Origin: Palaemon carinicauda
Taxonomy: Eukaryota > Arthropoda > Malacostraca > Decapoda > Palaemonidae
Direction of reading: 5' to 3'
NCBI RefSeq assembly: GCF_036898095.1
Contig: NC_090746.1
Coordinates: 111,913,339-111,977,338, forward strand
DNA: 64,000 nt
Shown: positions 21,421-32,200 of the stretch, piece after piece
How positions within the stretch are numbered: the stretch's first letter is position 1
How the letters are laid out: the number at the start of each line of letters is the position of its first letter
Notes under the pieces: model-generated
Told to the model about the DNA's origin: nothing
Databases searched by the model: none
Seen by the model: only the letters and a program-made list of their open reading frames with translations
Position numbers and translations under genes: made by a program

Positions 21421-22094
21421 GCATCGGATCGAGGATGGAGGTTACGTGTTAGTCTGGGAAGGAAGTGAAGAATGACGGGTCTTTTCTTATCCTTGGGTAA
21501 AGCATAGAAAATCCTGTCAGCGGAATTGGGTTCGACTGCAGGTAATCTTCAATCAGCCTGCAGCTGTTCTATAATGCAATATAGAAGTATCATTCCCCAC
21601 ACTCCGTACGACATGGAGTGTGTAGTACCAGGCAATTCTGTTGGTATACATGTGCCACATGGTATGAACCAGACAGGGAGAGGTGGAGGCAACTAACTTC
21701 CAAAGTCCAGGACACGGCACTTCAGTAAGTACTTGATTCAAACCAGGCAAACCCAGTAGTACTGTATACATATATCTCATCATTACAACACAGATTTTCT
21801 GTTCATTATCCATATCACAGGCCTGGGACTCGCTGGTGTAATCACACCATGGGTGCACGAGATGCAAGGAACTTTAACTCTTAAAACTTACTGAGTTCGA
21901 GTTTGAGTCCCAGGATAAGTTTCTAGTCATTTTGCACACTTATTGATGAGTCTCTTATATAAAGGACAAAGATTTGTACTTGTATCATAGCAAATGACAA
22001 ATTTGGAGATGATTTATATTTTTCCTAACGATACCAACCTAAGCCTTTTACTCATACTTTCCTGCCATCACCGACCCTCTAGAATGTCCCAGCT

Positions 22095-22510
22095 GCAATC
22101 AATGTGACTACTCAGTGAGCAAGCATTGGGGCAGGAGTTCCCTGCTCCCATCAAAGTGTCTACTCTGTGAGTAAATAGGGGGAGAGACTTCCCCGCTCCC
22201 ATCAAAGTTACTCAGTGAGCAAATAGGAGAGCAGGACATCCCTGCTCCCATCAAAGTGACTATTCAGTGAGCAAGTACGGGGTGGGGGCGGGGACTTCCC
22301 CTCTCCCATCAAAGAGACTACTCAGTGAGTAAAGTCCCGCTCCCATCAAAGTGACTACTCAGTGAGCAAGTAGGGGAGCGGGACTTGCCCGCTCCCATCA
22401 AAGTGACTACTCAGTGAGCAAGTAGGGGGGAGAGACCTTCTCGATCCCATCAAAGTGACTACTGTACTCGGTGAGTAAGCAGGGTTCCAGGCTTCCCTGT
22501 TCCCAGTCGG
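22095..22510. repeat. Minisatellite, about 52-bp unit, seven to eight copies
   Basis: The unit reads roughly GTGACTACTCAGTGAGCAAG, then GGGAGCGGGACTTGCCCGCTCCC (given here by its key parts: GGGAGCGGG and CCCGCTCCC form an internal palindrome), then ATCAAA. Copies differ in length and sequence. It lies between the ICR-like block and the right end of D2, in what should be the right terminal repeat. Confidence 0.85.
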
Positions 22511-22675
22511 TAACTACTGACCGTTTGTTAACGCCTCATTATTAAATATTAACTGCCACGTATTACAGCTACGCTTTCATCTTTCCTATGTAAAGGACCC
22601 AGGTTTGTATTATTAGGAAATCTGCAAATTATCTCCAAATTCGTCATATCTTGGGGTTTAATTTTTAACTTATTT

Positions 22676-22785
22676 TTTTTATCATTATGATTTAATATAC
22701 AGTACTCTATATTTTATCATTATGATTTAATATACTCTATATTTTATCATTATGATTTAATATACTCTATATTTTATCAGGAGTC
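22676..22785. repeat. AT-rich tandem repeat, about 33-bp unit
   Basis: Three to four copies of TATTTTATCATTATGATTTA with ATATACTC, immediately upstream of FCHo exon 2. Confidence 0.8.
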
Positions 22786-22967
22786 AAGTTTGACTCATTG
22801 GGTTGGTGAATCTCCATCCTTTTAATGATGTTTGGTTTAAAGATCTTAATGAATGTAGTCAAAGGGTAAAAGATTTTGTGGTGAAGGGATTATCCACCTT
22901 GAAAATGTTTAGTTGTAATGTTTTCACTTTTAAGACAATGCTTAAAAATTTTAATTTTGAATTTCAG

Positions 22968-23059
22968 GGGGAAGAACACAATGGCTGGAATGTTTTGTAT
23001 CAGAATATGAAACAGGGCCAAACAGCCAGCAAGGAATTGGCAGAATTTTTTAAGGAAAG
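22968..23059 (+). CDS. FCHo: FCHo exon 2 (F-BAR)
   Basis: Preceded by TTTTGAATTTCAG and followed by GTGAGT. Encodes residues 11-40 plus two bases of codon 41: GEEHNGWNVLYQNMKQGQTA then SKELAEFFKER. This matches the first F-BAR helix of FCHO1/2, where the family reads GxxxxGxxVLYxNMKxG...TKELxxFxRER. The phase (0 in, 2 out) fits exons 1 and 3. Confidence 0.93.
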
Positions 23060-23335
23060 GTGAGTACTGCACTTTGTTAGGAAGTTTTTTTTTATTTAGA
23101 TTTTGTTCCTCTTCCATAAAACAAACCTTCGACCTTTAATAGGAGTATGACTTCAGCGAAGCTGGAATGGTCGTCAAGCTCCCACCCAACAGATATCGCT
23201 ACCTTTACAATGAATTATGGTTTATGTGGGGGGAAAAAAGCATTATGGGTTGTGTGAAAAGAAAATAAACTCATTTAAATTTATAATAAATTGTAAGATT
23301 TTTGTTAACCTCAAGTGGCCCCCCCATAAAATGAC

Positions 23336-24040
23336 TTTGTTCCAACACGGAGTACTTACCTCGAACTACTTTCTTAGGAGTATCTGGGATCTCCTCCCAA
23401 CCGACCAGAGTTTTGTGTAGTTTACCCTAGTCCCGTTTTCTTTGAGGGGTAACCTCAGGTGGAGTGATACGTGCCCTGAGGCTAACCCCGGGTCAGAGAG
23501 CATGCTTGCTCAGGTCTCGATCTCCAGTAAGTTCTCTGGTCGCATCGCGATAACATCTCGACGCTCTCTCCTTATCCAGTGCGACCCTTTGTGTCCCCGA
23601 CCTCCTTTGTGTCTCACGCGGTCCCCACGTGGACCCATTGTGTTCATTCTATACCCTTCCCTACCCTTCTCCTCCGTGTTCGTCATGTAGGGGCAGCTTA
23701 TGTTCTCCTACAGCCACGTGTCCGGAGTGCGAGTCCTGGAACGAGGTGCAGTGGGTGCTCTTCGGCACCAAAAAGAAGAAGGCATCCTAGAGGTCACATA
23801 GGAAGCCGAGCCTCTCCTCGCCGCTTACTTCTCCCGATGCCTCGTCGGATAGAGCTTCCCATTGCTCTTCCCCAGGAGTCTGAGTGGGTGCGGTATAGCA
23901 CCAAGAAGAAGTAGGCGACGAAGAGGTCGCCTAAGAAGCCGAGTGTCCCTTCCTCCCTTGCTTCGCCGGGCGTCTCGTCTGACCGAGCTGCCCTACCACC
24001 CTCCCCTACCCAGAGTAGGGGACGAGGTAAGTCCATTGTG
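23336..24040 (+). mobile_element. Truncated DIRS family-B fragment (5' end)
   Basis: Starts with the family-B left terminal repeat (GTTCCAACACGGAGTACTTA, matching 47555-47740) and runs through the gag finger (TCPECESW then EVQWVLFGTKKKK). Its finger reads CESW where the longer B copy at 47551 has TGA in place of W. After about 24040 the match to B stops. A partly duplicated gag segment lies at 23855-23945. It is a dead 5' fragment with in-frame stops. Confidence 0.75.
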
Positions 24041-24551
24041 ACTTAATCTGGTATTGTTTCTTTTAACAGGTAATGACGCAAGACCCTGCCCGCAGTAGGG
24101 AGTCAAGTAGAGGTACTAGAATAGGAGTAACATTTCATAATCCTGCACCTGTTTATGTTGCTGGTCAGCCTGGTGAAGACTGTCAAAAGCAGGTGTACCT
24201 GAGTAAATTATCTAGTATAAAATCAAGGGGTCGTGCCCAGTTCCCTTGACTGTTTACCTGTTGCCCAGATTTCTGGGTATTCCACTGTTTGATCTTTTTG
24301 TGTTGTGAACGTTGAAGTGTGGTCGGCATTTGGACACTAGGTAGTCTGCGTGCTACATCTGGCCACAGTTCGCAAACCACTACACCTTCACCTTGACTTC
24401 TGGCCGGCAGAAAGTACAGACGTACTTATTGGTATCCTCATCTGGCTGTTTTGATCTTTGTCTTTCAGTGTGGATAAATTATTTTTCAGACAGTCATGTT
24501 TGAGGGACATTAATGGAAGAAGCCAAGGATATGCATTGTTTCCTGATAGCT
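24041..24551. other. FCHo intron 2, no recognised feature
   Basis: About 510 bases between the B fragment and element D. No ORF or repeat was recognised; part may be unidentified transposon debris. Confidence 0.5.
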
Positions 24552-24735
24552 ATTTGTCCCGTAACCGAAATACAAACCACGCTATTTACATTGGGTTTAC
24601 CTTTTAGCGTAGCTGAAATGACGAGCCAATAGTTTTTAACGAGGGTTAATTACCCCCGCGCTAGTTAGCGGGGGGTAGGGGAAGGGTAGCTTGCTACCCC
24701 TCCCCCCCACACCGGTGATTTGCTTCACTTCACTT
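24552..24735 (+). repeat. Family D left inverted terminal repeat
   Basis: Inverted match to 31985-32200, including CACCGGTGATTTGCTTCACTT and GAGGGTTAATTACCCCCGCG. It carries GGTTTACC close to the outer end. Confidence 0.88.
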
Positions 24736-24856
24736 TTGGCTCCGGCGATGAACAGACGTGTCTGTTCATCGTCCTCGTTGACAGCCTTTAATCTTTTTTC
24801 TGCTTTTTCTCTACAGCGTGTGTGTGTGTTTGAAGTTGGCCGCCTTTGTTATTGCT

Positions 24857-27800
24857 ATGCGTACGTGCCCTGGTATTGCCGGCCGCCCTTGTGGTCTCTT
24901 TATGTCGGCCACGGATACGGATCCTTACACCCTTTGCCCGCAGTGTCGGGGTCGACGGTGTGACCAGGAAAACATGTGTAGTGAGTGCAGGGAGTGGTCT
25001 GCCTCCCAGTGGAAGAGGTTTGGCTGCCGGCGTAAGAAGTAGTCCAAGAGAGACCGTTCTCCTTCTGGGGTTGCCTTGAAGGAGGAAGGTTCTCGGGACT
25101 CTTCTTTCGTCGCACAAACCTCCTCCGAAGCTCCCCCTCGTTCGGCTCCTAAGGAGAGTCGGCCGAGTGGTAGCGCAGGCCCTAGTTCTGTTTCCCGACC
25201 TTGGGTGGGGGGAGAAGGCGTCGCCTCCCATAGCGGGGCGGTTCCCCCTCCTCCTCCGGGGGAGGTTATTGATAATTCACTGTCTAATGATGATCTTTTA
25301 CAGATTTGGGCTTCCCTGGGGCTTAAGGGCTTGCCCTCCAGGGTTACACTGATTGACCTTGTCCAGTTGGGGGCCGCCGTTAAGCGGTCGGCAGTGATAG
25401 CAGAGGTAGACCCTCTGTCTATCGTCGACGTCGTGGTGGCAGAGGCCTCCGACGGGGCGGGGCAATCCTCTGCATGTGCAGTTGAGGATGTTGGTGCTGA
25501 TGGCTCTCCTCCCCCTTCCGTACATCCTTCGAAGGGGGAAGGGAGTCCTGCGGGCTCGTCTGCTGTCCAGCTTCCCTCTAAGGGGAGTGCCTTGACTGAG
25601 ACTCCCCTTCGGAGGACTGATGGTCCTGATGATCTTCCTCGTGGCCGCCTTCGCCGTAAGGCTCACCGTCCGCTGCGTCGCAAGGGCCTCCCTTCCCCTT
25701 ATAAGGGTGTTGAGAGGCGCCTTTTTGGATCTTCTTCTTCCGAAGGGGACTCTCCTAGTCGTATTCAGCCTACAGCTCCAGCTTCTTTAGACCTCTCTGG
25801 AGATCGGTCTCCTACTCCTGCTAGAACTTCACCTTCTGGGGACCTCGTCACCCGACGGGCAACGGTCCCTTCGGGGCAAAGGAATTCTTCCCTTTCACGT
25901 GCAGCGTTAGTGCACAGGCGCTCTCCTGCTCGTCAATGCTGTTCTGCTCGTCAGCGCTCACCTGTTCGCCGGCGCTCTCCTGATGTTCGCCCTCCTTCTC
26001 GCCAGCACTCTCCTGAGGACATCCTTCATCCTGTTGTTCCTGAAGAGCGCTCAGCGCGCCAGCGTTCCCCTGCTCGCCCTTCTGCAGTGTTAGCGCACAG
26101 GCGCTCTCCTGCTCGTCAGCGCTCTTCTGATCGTCAGCGCTCTCCTGTTCGTCAGCGCTCTTCTGAGGATCATCGCCCTCTTGCTCGCCAGCGCTCCCCT
26201 GTGGTCTCTGAATATCCTGCAGTCCCTGTTGGGCACCCTGCACGCCATCAGTCTCCTGAGCTCTCTCGCGATCCTCAGCTTGTTCCTGCACAACATCGCC
26301 CGCGTTCTCCAGCGCGTGTTTCTAAAGCACATGTTCGCCCACGCGCCTACGCTCTTCCTGTTCCTGTTCGTAAACGCGCCGCGCCAGCTGTTCCTTCTGT
26401 TCGTGAACGCGCCGCGCCAACTGTTCCTTCATAGGATTTCACGCGTCGCCCTCATGCTCGCCACCGATCACCTGCTTGCCAGCGTTCACAGACGATTCTA
26501 CAATCGCCTGCTCGTCAGCGTTCTCCTACGCGTCAGCGATCACCTGACCATCGGCGATCTCCGGATCGCCCGCGTGACTTAACGCCTGCGCTCACGCGCT
26601 CTCCAACGCGTCGTTGCCCAGAGATTCTGGAAGGACATGGTTCGCCCTCTGCTAGCTTGCCCTCGCGCGATCGTTCACCTGCGCGCTATCGCTCTCCAAC
26701 GCGTCACCATGCGACAACGCGCCATCGCTCGCCTGCGCACCAGCGTTTGCCAGCGCACCACCGATCGCCTGCTCGCAATCGCTCTCCCTCGCGCTACAGG
26801 TCTCCGGACCAACGTCGCCAGCGATCTTCGGAGCATTCTCACTCGCCCACGCGGCAGCGCGCTCCCTCGCCATCGCGCCAACGCATTCGTTCGCTGGCTT
26901 GCCCACACGCTCGTTCGCCTGTACGCCTGCGCGACCGCTCGCCTGCGCGCCCGTGCGACCATCGTTCGCGTCGAATTTCACAGCCAGTGATAGCAGCAGG
27001 AACGCGTGTTCCCAGACAGCGCTCTGGATTGCCTCCATCTAAACACAGGACTGTTGTGCAGGACAGGGAAGACACTGCAGAGAGGTTAGTGCGTCTTTCT
27101 CCCCCCCTTTCTTTTCAGGCAGGTCCAGTGGTGTCCACTCCGAAGGATCGCCCGATCCCTTTCCCTCCAGCGAGGATTTTGGACTCTGTGTCCGTGGAAC
27201 AACAAACTTGGTTTGGTCCTCTGATGCGGGCGTTAGTGAGGGTAATGAAACCAGCACTCGCCGATCAGGGCAACAAACCAACGGCTGCCTCTCCTACGCT
27301 GAAGAGAAAGAGAGGAGTGGTCTTCGTGGTTACTTCCCCCAGGGCGAAGTTGGTTCCCAAGAGGTCTGTCTGGAAGGCCCCTTCTCCTGCTCGAGCATTT
27401 TCTCCTTCTCCCGTGGACGAGGCTTTTCCGTCCTCGGGTGAGTCCAGTGAAGCGATAGTCTTCCCCTCAGCACCAAGGGGCGAGCCTTCTCTTCATGGAG
27501 GAGAATCGTCTCGCGCGGAAGGGGCTCTTCGAACCTCTTTGTTGGGATCCTGTATCCCTCCCTGTATCCACTTGGACGAAGTGGTCGAAGTTCAGAAGGC
27601 CCCTAAGTCCAGTGCGGCTCTGCCCTGGTCTCGGGGTCTGAAGAGTGCCAGATCCAGGGCCAACGCCCAGCTCGCGATTCCTGCCTCCTCCAGTTGTTCC
27701 TCTGCCGGGAATAAACTCATCCCTCCTCCTCGTCTTCAGCAGAGGAGGTATTTCGAGATCTTGGGTGAGTCCAGTCTCGCTCTTCCGCTCCATCACTCCG

Positions 27801-28447
27801 TGGAGGAGCTGGTGAAGGGAGTTCCCCTTGAGAAGCTCTCTGCCCGGCAGGTGTCGTTCTCGGCGGAGGAGATCATGAGCCATGAGAAGGTCGCGAAGTG
27901 TGCCATGCAGGCCACTTCGTGGCTGGATTTTTGGCTAGGAACTCTGGGCATCCTATTGCGCTCCGACGACTTGTCTAAGGAGACCAATAGGAAGGCCCTG
28001 GAGACCTTTTTACTCTCGGGCACCCGCTCCATCGAGTTCTTGGCGCACCAGGTCACCACCCTGTGGGCCAACTCGGTGTTGAAGCGACGCGATGCGGTGA
28101 CCGAGAGATTCCATCCGAAGGTCCCCGCCGTGGATGTGTGTAGGCTCAGACATGCTTCCCTTCTTGGGGAGAATCTGTTCGAGCCACAGGACATGGAGCG
28201 AACGGCTGAGAGGTGGAGGAAATCTAGCATGGACTCCCTCCTCCATAGGTCCCTTACAGCTTGGCCCTATAAGCCTCCAGCTCCGCCGCCGCAGCAGCAG
28301 CAGCCTCGTAAGGCTCCGAAGCAGGCACCGTCAGTTAAGAAAGTGGTGTCTAAGCCCCAGCCCTTTCCAGCCAAGGTCAAGAGGGGCGGCAAGTCCTCCA
28401 GGGGAGGCAAGACTCCTAGGGGTAGCGGCTGCGGCCGCAAACCCTAG
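24857..28447 (+). pseudogene. Family D gag (two in-frame TAG stops)
   Basis: One reading frame runs for about 1197 codons from the ATG at 24857, broken only by TAG at 25040-25042 and 26432-26434. Domain order: N-terminal Cys finger (DPYTLCPQCRGRRC...MCSECREW, residues about 30-50), a basic patch (CRRKK), acidic/Ser-Pro linkers, a long Arg-Ser-Pro repeat region (about residues 350-715), then a folded-looking C-terminal part (LDFWLGTLGILLRSDDLSKE). Gag proteins package the element RNA. At the first stop, the related D2 copy has a Lys codon, so that TAG is probably an A-to-T mutation. Gag overlaps pol by about 300 bases in the next frame. Confidence 0.8.
25900..26990 (+). repeat. RS-type coding minisatellite in family D gag
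   Basis: Short imperfect repeats such as CGCTCTCCTGCTCGTCAG encode runs of SPARQR, SPVRQR and HRSPARQRS. Because the repeat has no stops in several frames, long false ORFs appear on both strands. The composition resembles the RS domains of splicing factors. Units vary, so this is an old or fast-evolving array. Confidence 0.85.
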
Positions 28448-30520
28448 TGGTGGCAGTCCCCCTGCGTGTCCACCTGTGGGGGGATGCCTTCAGCGTTGCG
28501 TCCGCAGGTGTCAGCAACACGGGGCCGATGCATGGACGGTCTCAGTGATCGGCCAAGGCTATCGCGTCCCGTTCACAACATCTCAACCTCCCCTGACAGC
28601 GAATCCAGTGTCGTTGAGCTCCTATGCCACGGGGTCGGCAAAGGGGCTAGCCCTTCGGGCAGAAGTCGAGACCATGCTAAAGAAGGGTGCTCTCCATGAG
28701 TCGTCGATGGCTCCCCAGGCTTCTTCAGTCGACTCTTTCTTGTAAAGAAGGCGTCTGGAGGCTGGAGACCTGTCATCGACCTCTCGGCTCTGAACGGGTT
28801 TGTCAAGCAAACCCGGTTCAGCATGGAGACAGCGGACACGGTCAGACTTACGGTGAGACCACAAGACTTCATGTGCACACTGGATCTAAAGGACACGTAC
28901 TTCCAGATCCCAATCCATCCGTCTTACAGGAAGTACCTGAGATTCTGCCTAGACGACAAGATCTACCAGTTCAAGGTGCTGTGTTTTGGTCTCTCCACAG
29001 CTCCTCAGGTGTTCACCAGAGTATTCACCCTGATTTCATCTTGGGCGCACAAGAACGGCATTCGTCTCCTTCGTTATCTGGACGATTGGCTGATCCTAGC
29101 AGACTCGGAGTCGACCCTTCTTCGGCACCGAGACAGGCTTCTAGGTCTTTGCCAGGGTCTGGGGATCGTGGTAAACCTCGAGAAGTCCTCTCTGCAGCCG
29201 TCCCAACGACTGGTTTATCTAGGCATGCTGATAGACACCAATCTCCACAAAGCCTTTCCATCAGACGACCGGTTAGCAAGGCTGAGGAGGGTGGCGGAAC
29301 CCTTCCTCAGGCGAGAAGAGCTCCCCGCCCAGTCGTGGTTGCGTCTCTTAGGTCACCTGTCCTCCCGGGCTCATCTGGTTCCAAACAGCCGCCTTAGGAT
29401 GAGATCCCTACAGTGGCGGCTCAAGTCCCGGTGGAATCAAGGTTCCGATTCTCCGGACATTCTGATCCCGATGGGATCTTTGGAACGAACGGACTTGCGG
29501 TGGTGGCTGGTCGACGAGAACCTGCGGAAGGGAGTGAGTCTTCTAGTCCTCCTCCCGGAATTGACTCTGTTTTCGGACGCGTCAAAAGAAGGGTGGGGGG
29601 CGCACGTTCTGAACCAGAGGGCCTCAGACCTTTGGTCAGAATCAGAAAAGTGCCTGCACATCAACCTGCTAGAATTGAAGGCCGTCTTTCTGGCTCTTCA
29701 GCAGTTCCAACGGTCCCTGGCGGGTCCCTCCGTGGTGGTGATGAGCGACAACAACATGGTAGTGGCTTATATCAACAAGCAGGGAGGCACTTTTTCGCAG
29801 CAGCTATCCCATCTTGCAGTAGAGATTCTGAGGTGGACCGAAGTCCACTCGATAACACTATCAGCTTGCTTCATTCCTGGCAAGAGGAATGTGCTCGCCG
29901 ACAGTCTGAGCAGGGCCTCGCAGATAGTGAGTACCGAGTGGTCTTTGTATCCTCAGATAGCCAACAAAGTCCTGACTTTGTGGGGTTCCGCGACTGTGGA
30001 CCTGTTCGCGACAGCGTTGAACTTCAAGCTTCCTCTGTACTGCTCCCCAGTCCCGGACCCCAAGGCACTCTGGCAAGATGCTTTCCAGCAACGGTGGGAC
30101 AACATCGACGTGTATGCCTTCCCACCGTTCTGTCTGATGAGAAGGGTGCTCAACAGGACCAGACTATCGGTCAACTGTTCGATGACTCTGGTAGCTCCGC
30201 TATGGCATCACGCGGAATGGTTCCCGGACCTTCTGCAGCTCCTGACGGAGCTCCCGAGGGAATTTCCTCCACGACACGAGCTTCTCAGACAACCCCATTC
30301 CGACGTCCCTGACAAGGCCGTGGCCTCGCTTCGGCTTCACGCCTGGAGACTATCCAGCGTCTCCTCACGGAAAGAGGCTTTTCGCAACAGGTTGTGGAGA
30401 GAATGTCTCGGCACCTGCGAAGATCCTCTGAGGGAGTCTACCAGGCGAAGTGGAGAGTCTTTTGTGGTTGGTGTCGTGGGAGGGGTATCTCTCCACTCGA
30501 TGCCACTAATCCAGCAATAG
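28448..30520 (+). pseudogene. Family D pol: RT, RNase H, DAM-like
   Basis: The RT N-terminus is in the frame overlapping gag (DAWTVSVIGQGYRVPF near 28530). A frameshift near 28700 moves it to the frame open until 30520. RT motifs: GGWRPVIDLSALN, LDLKDTYFQIPIHP, CFGLSTAPQVFTRV and the intact catalytic YLDDW. RNase H: FSDASKEGWGA, HINLLELKAV and MSDNNMVVAY. Then the conserved DIRS segment VDLFATALNFKLPLYCSP with YAFPPF, at the position of the DAM-like methylase region. Apart from the frameshift, the catalytic residues are preserved. Confidence 0.85.
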
Positions 30521-31375
30521 CGGACTTCCTCGTTTATCTGCGGGAGAAAATGCGCCTTTCTGTCTCGGCAGTGAAAGGCTATCGCTCAGCCTTAAACTTG
30601 GCCTTCAGGCTGGAAGGCGTGGATATTTCTTCCTCGCTAGAACTCTCTCTACTCATACGTAGCTATGAGCTTACCTGCCCCCAGTCGGAAGTGAGACCTC
30701 CTCCTTGGAACGTGGTTTGGGTCTTCAGGGCTCTTAAGAGACCTCCCTTCGAACCATTACGCCAGGCCTCCAATCGCCACCTGTCTTGGAAGATGGCTTT
30801 TCTACTCGCTTTGGCTTCGGCCAAGCGGGTTAGTGAACTTCATGGTCTCTCGTACGACATCGCCAATTCAAGGGGATGGGGGGAGGTAACGTTCAGGTTC
30901 GTCCCTGAGTTTGTTGCCAAGACTCAGAATCCTGGAGTGCCGGATCCTCGGTTCGACTCTTTCAGGATCGCGAGTCTCCGCTCTGTAACAAGCGACCCAG
31001 ACCAGCTGCTACGATCTCCAGTGAGGTGTCTGAGGCACTACTTGAAGAGAACGGCTGCAGTCCGTCCTCAAGTGCGAGCTTTGTTTGTGAGCACAGGCAG
31101 GACTAAGGAACACCATCTCAGCTTGGATTCGAAGGGTTATCCACCATGCCTTGAATCCAGACCCTCCTCCGTCACGTCGCCCTAGGGCACACGATGTCAG
31201 GGGTGTTGCTACGTCCCTGGCCTTCAAGAGAAACTTCTCTGTGACGCAGGTACTTCAAGCTGGGGTCTGGAAGCGTCAGACGACCTTCACAGCCCACTAC
31301 CTGCAAGGCGTGACCCACAGGAGCCTCGATACGTTTTCTATCGGCCCTGTGGTGGCTGCACAACAGCTGGTCTAA
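30313..31375 (+). pseudogene. Family D tyrosine recombinase (frameshifted)
   Basis: Overlaps the end of pol. The N-terminal SAM-like part (IQRLLTERGFSQQVVERMSR then VYQAKWRVFCGWC) leads to the catalytic domain with R in ASAKRVSELH. A net indel near 31105, within ACTAAGGAACACC, shifts the frame; after it come H-x-x-R in AHDVRGVATSLAF and Y in TFTAHYLQGV. All catalytic residues exist but not in one frame. Confidence 0.85.
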
Positions 31376-31830
31376 CCTCAGGCTCCTTTATGGACAAGTA
31401 GCAGTAGGTTGAGGGCGTTGTTACCCGGTCTTAGGCTGCGTGAATGAAAGAGTATGTCTGACCCTTACTTCTTTCTTCATTCTCCCCTCTCTTGGGGAAG
31501 CAGCATCCTGGTCCTCGCATAGCTGACCTCGACCTCTGCAGGTAACCCATGCTTCTTTGTGCTCCTAGTATTAAGCTTAATACTGTTGCATCCCCCATAC
31601 CTTGACGAGGTGGTATTGGGAACGTCCTATCCTAGATTCCTATCTAAAGGTCTCAAGGTCAACTTCATAGGACGAGTCACACTTTCCTCCACACACTGCT
31701 TATGTAGGCCACTCGCTAGGAACTTGTGAGGTGCAGGGGCTCCTTTTCTCAAGTGCTGCTCACTGAGGGATTGAGCCCCCGGGCAAAGCCGAAGTCATTA
31801 AGGCTGGGGACTTTAAACCCTTCCTAAGGG

Positions 31831-31942
31831 GTAAGTCACCCAATGTAAATAGCGTGGTTTGTATTTCAGTTATGGAACAAATGACAAATTCGAAGATAAT
31901 TTGTATTTTTCCTAACCATACAAACCTTAGCTATTTACACAT
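31831..31942 (+). repeat. Family D internal complementary region
   Basis: Equals the reverse complement of the element's right end joined to its left end (GCGTGGTTTGTATTTC pairs with the left end, TAATTTGTATTTTTCCTAAC with the right), with the ATTTGT block at the join. Confidence 0.85.
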
Positions 31943-31984
31943 ATATGCCCGCCATCCCTGGTCCCCAAGTGAAGTCCTACCTCT

Positions 31985-32200
31985 AAGTGAAGTGAAGCAA
32001 ATCACCGGTGTGTGGGGGGGGGGAGGGGTAGCAAGCTACCCTTCCCCTACCCCCCCACTAACTAGCGCGGGGGTAATTAACCCTCGTTAAAAACTATTGG
32101 CTCGTCATTTCAGCTATGCTAAAAGGTAAACCCAATGTAAATAGCTTAGGGTTGGATGGTCAGGAAAAATACAAATTATCTTCGAATTTGTCATATTTGT
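31985..32200 (+). repeat. Family D right inverted terminal repeat
   Basis: Inverted copy of 24552-24735 with a few differences, extended at its outer end by the right-specific sequence TACAAATTATCTTCGAATTT. Confidence 0.88.

Larger units (their letters stand above)
20851..22665 (+). mobile_element. Old DIRS-like element D2, right half
   Basis: Continuation of the element broken at 5823. It holds a gag tail and RT fragment, an ICR-like block at about 21955-22040 (AAATGACAAATTTGGAGATG then TTTTTCCTAACGATACCAACC) and an inverted match to that block at the right end, about 22585-22660 (TAGGAAATCTGCAAATTATC then CCAAATTCGTCAT). A minisatellite occupies most of the space between. Recombinase sequence could not be recognised in 21430-21950, so the copy also has internal deletions. 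Confidence 0.6.
24552..32200 (+). mobile_element. DIRS retrotransposon, family D, full length but damaged
   Basis: The element spans inverted terminal repeats at 24552-24735 and 31985-32200 with an ICR at 31831-31942. Both ends begin or finish with ATTTGT (24552-24557, 32195-32200), and the join inside the ICR contains the same block, which suggests the crossover site. It carries gag, RT-RNase H-DAM-like pol and a tyrosine recombinase in the usual order and overlapping frames. Two in-frame stops in gag, one frameshift in pol and one in the recombinase make it non-functional. GC content is clearly above that of the host intron. Confidence 0.9.

Noticed and set aside
22803..23063. Stand-alone small gene of 86 codons
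   Set aside because: Its 5' half is intron; the FCHo acceptor at 22966-22967 explains the conserved 3' half as exon 2.
25848..27281. Long minus-strand ORFs of 80-147 codons across the gag repeat region
   Set aside because: They are mirror frames of a stop-poor coding minisatellite and show only repetitive Gln/Glu/Arg or Ala-rich translation.
29413..30312. Plus-strand 299-codon ORF in element D, and the long 5' part of the 42688-44745 frame in A2
   Set aside because: Both are shadow frames of pol: the RT-RNase H motifs are in the other frame and these translations show none. Only their 3' ends pass into recombinase sequence.
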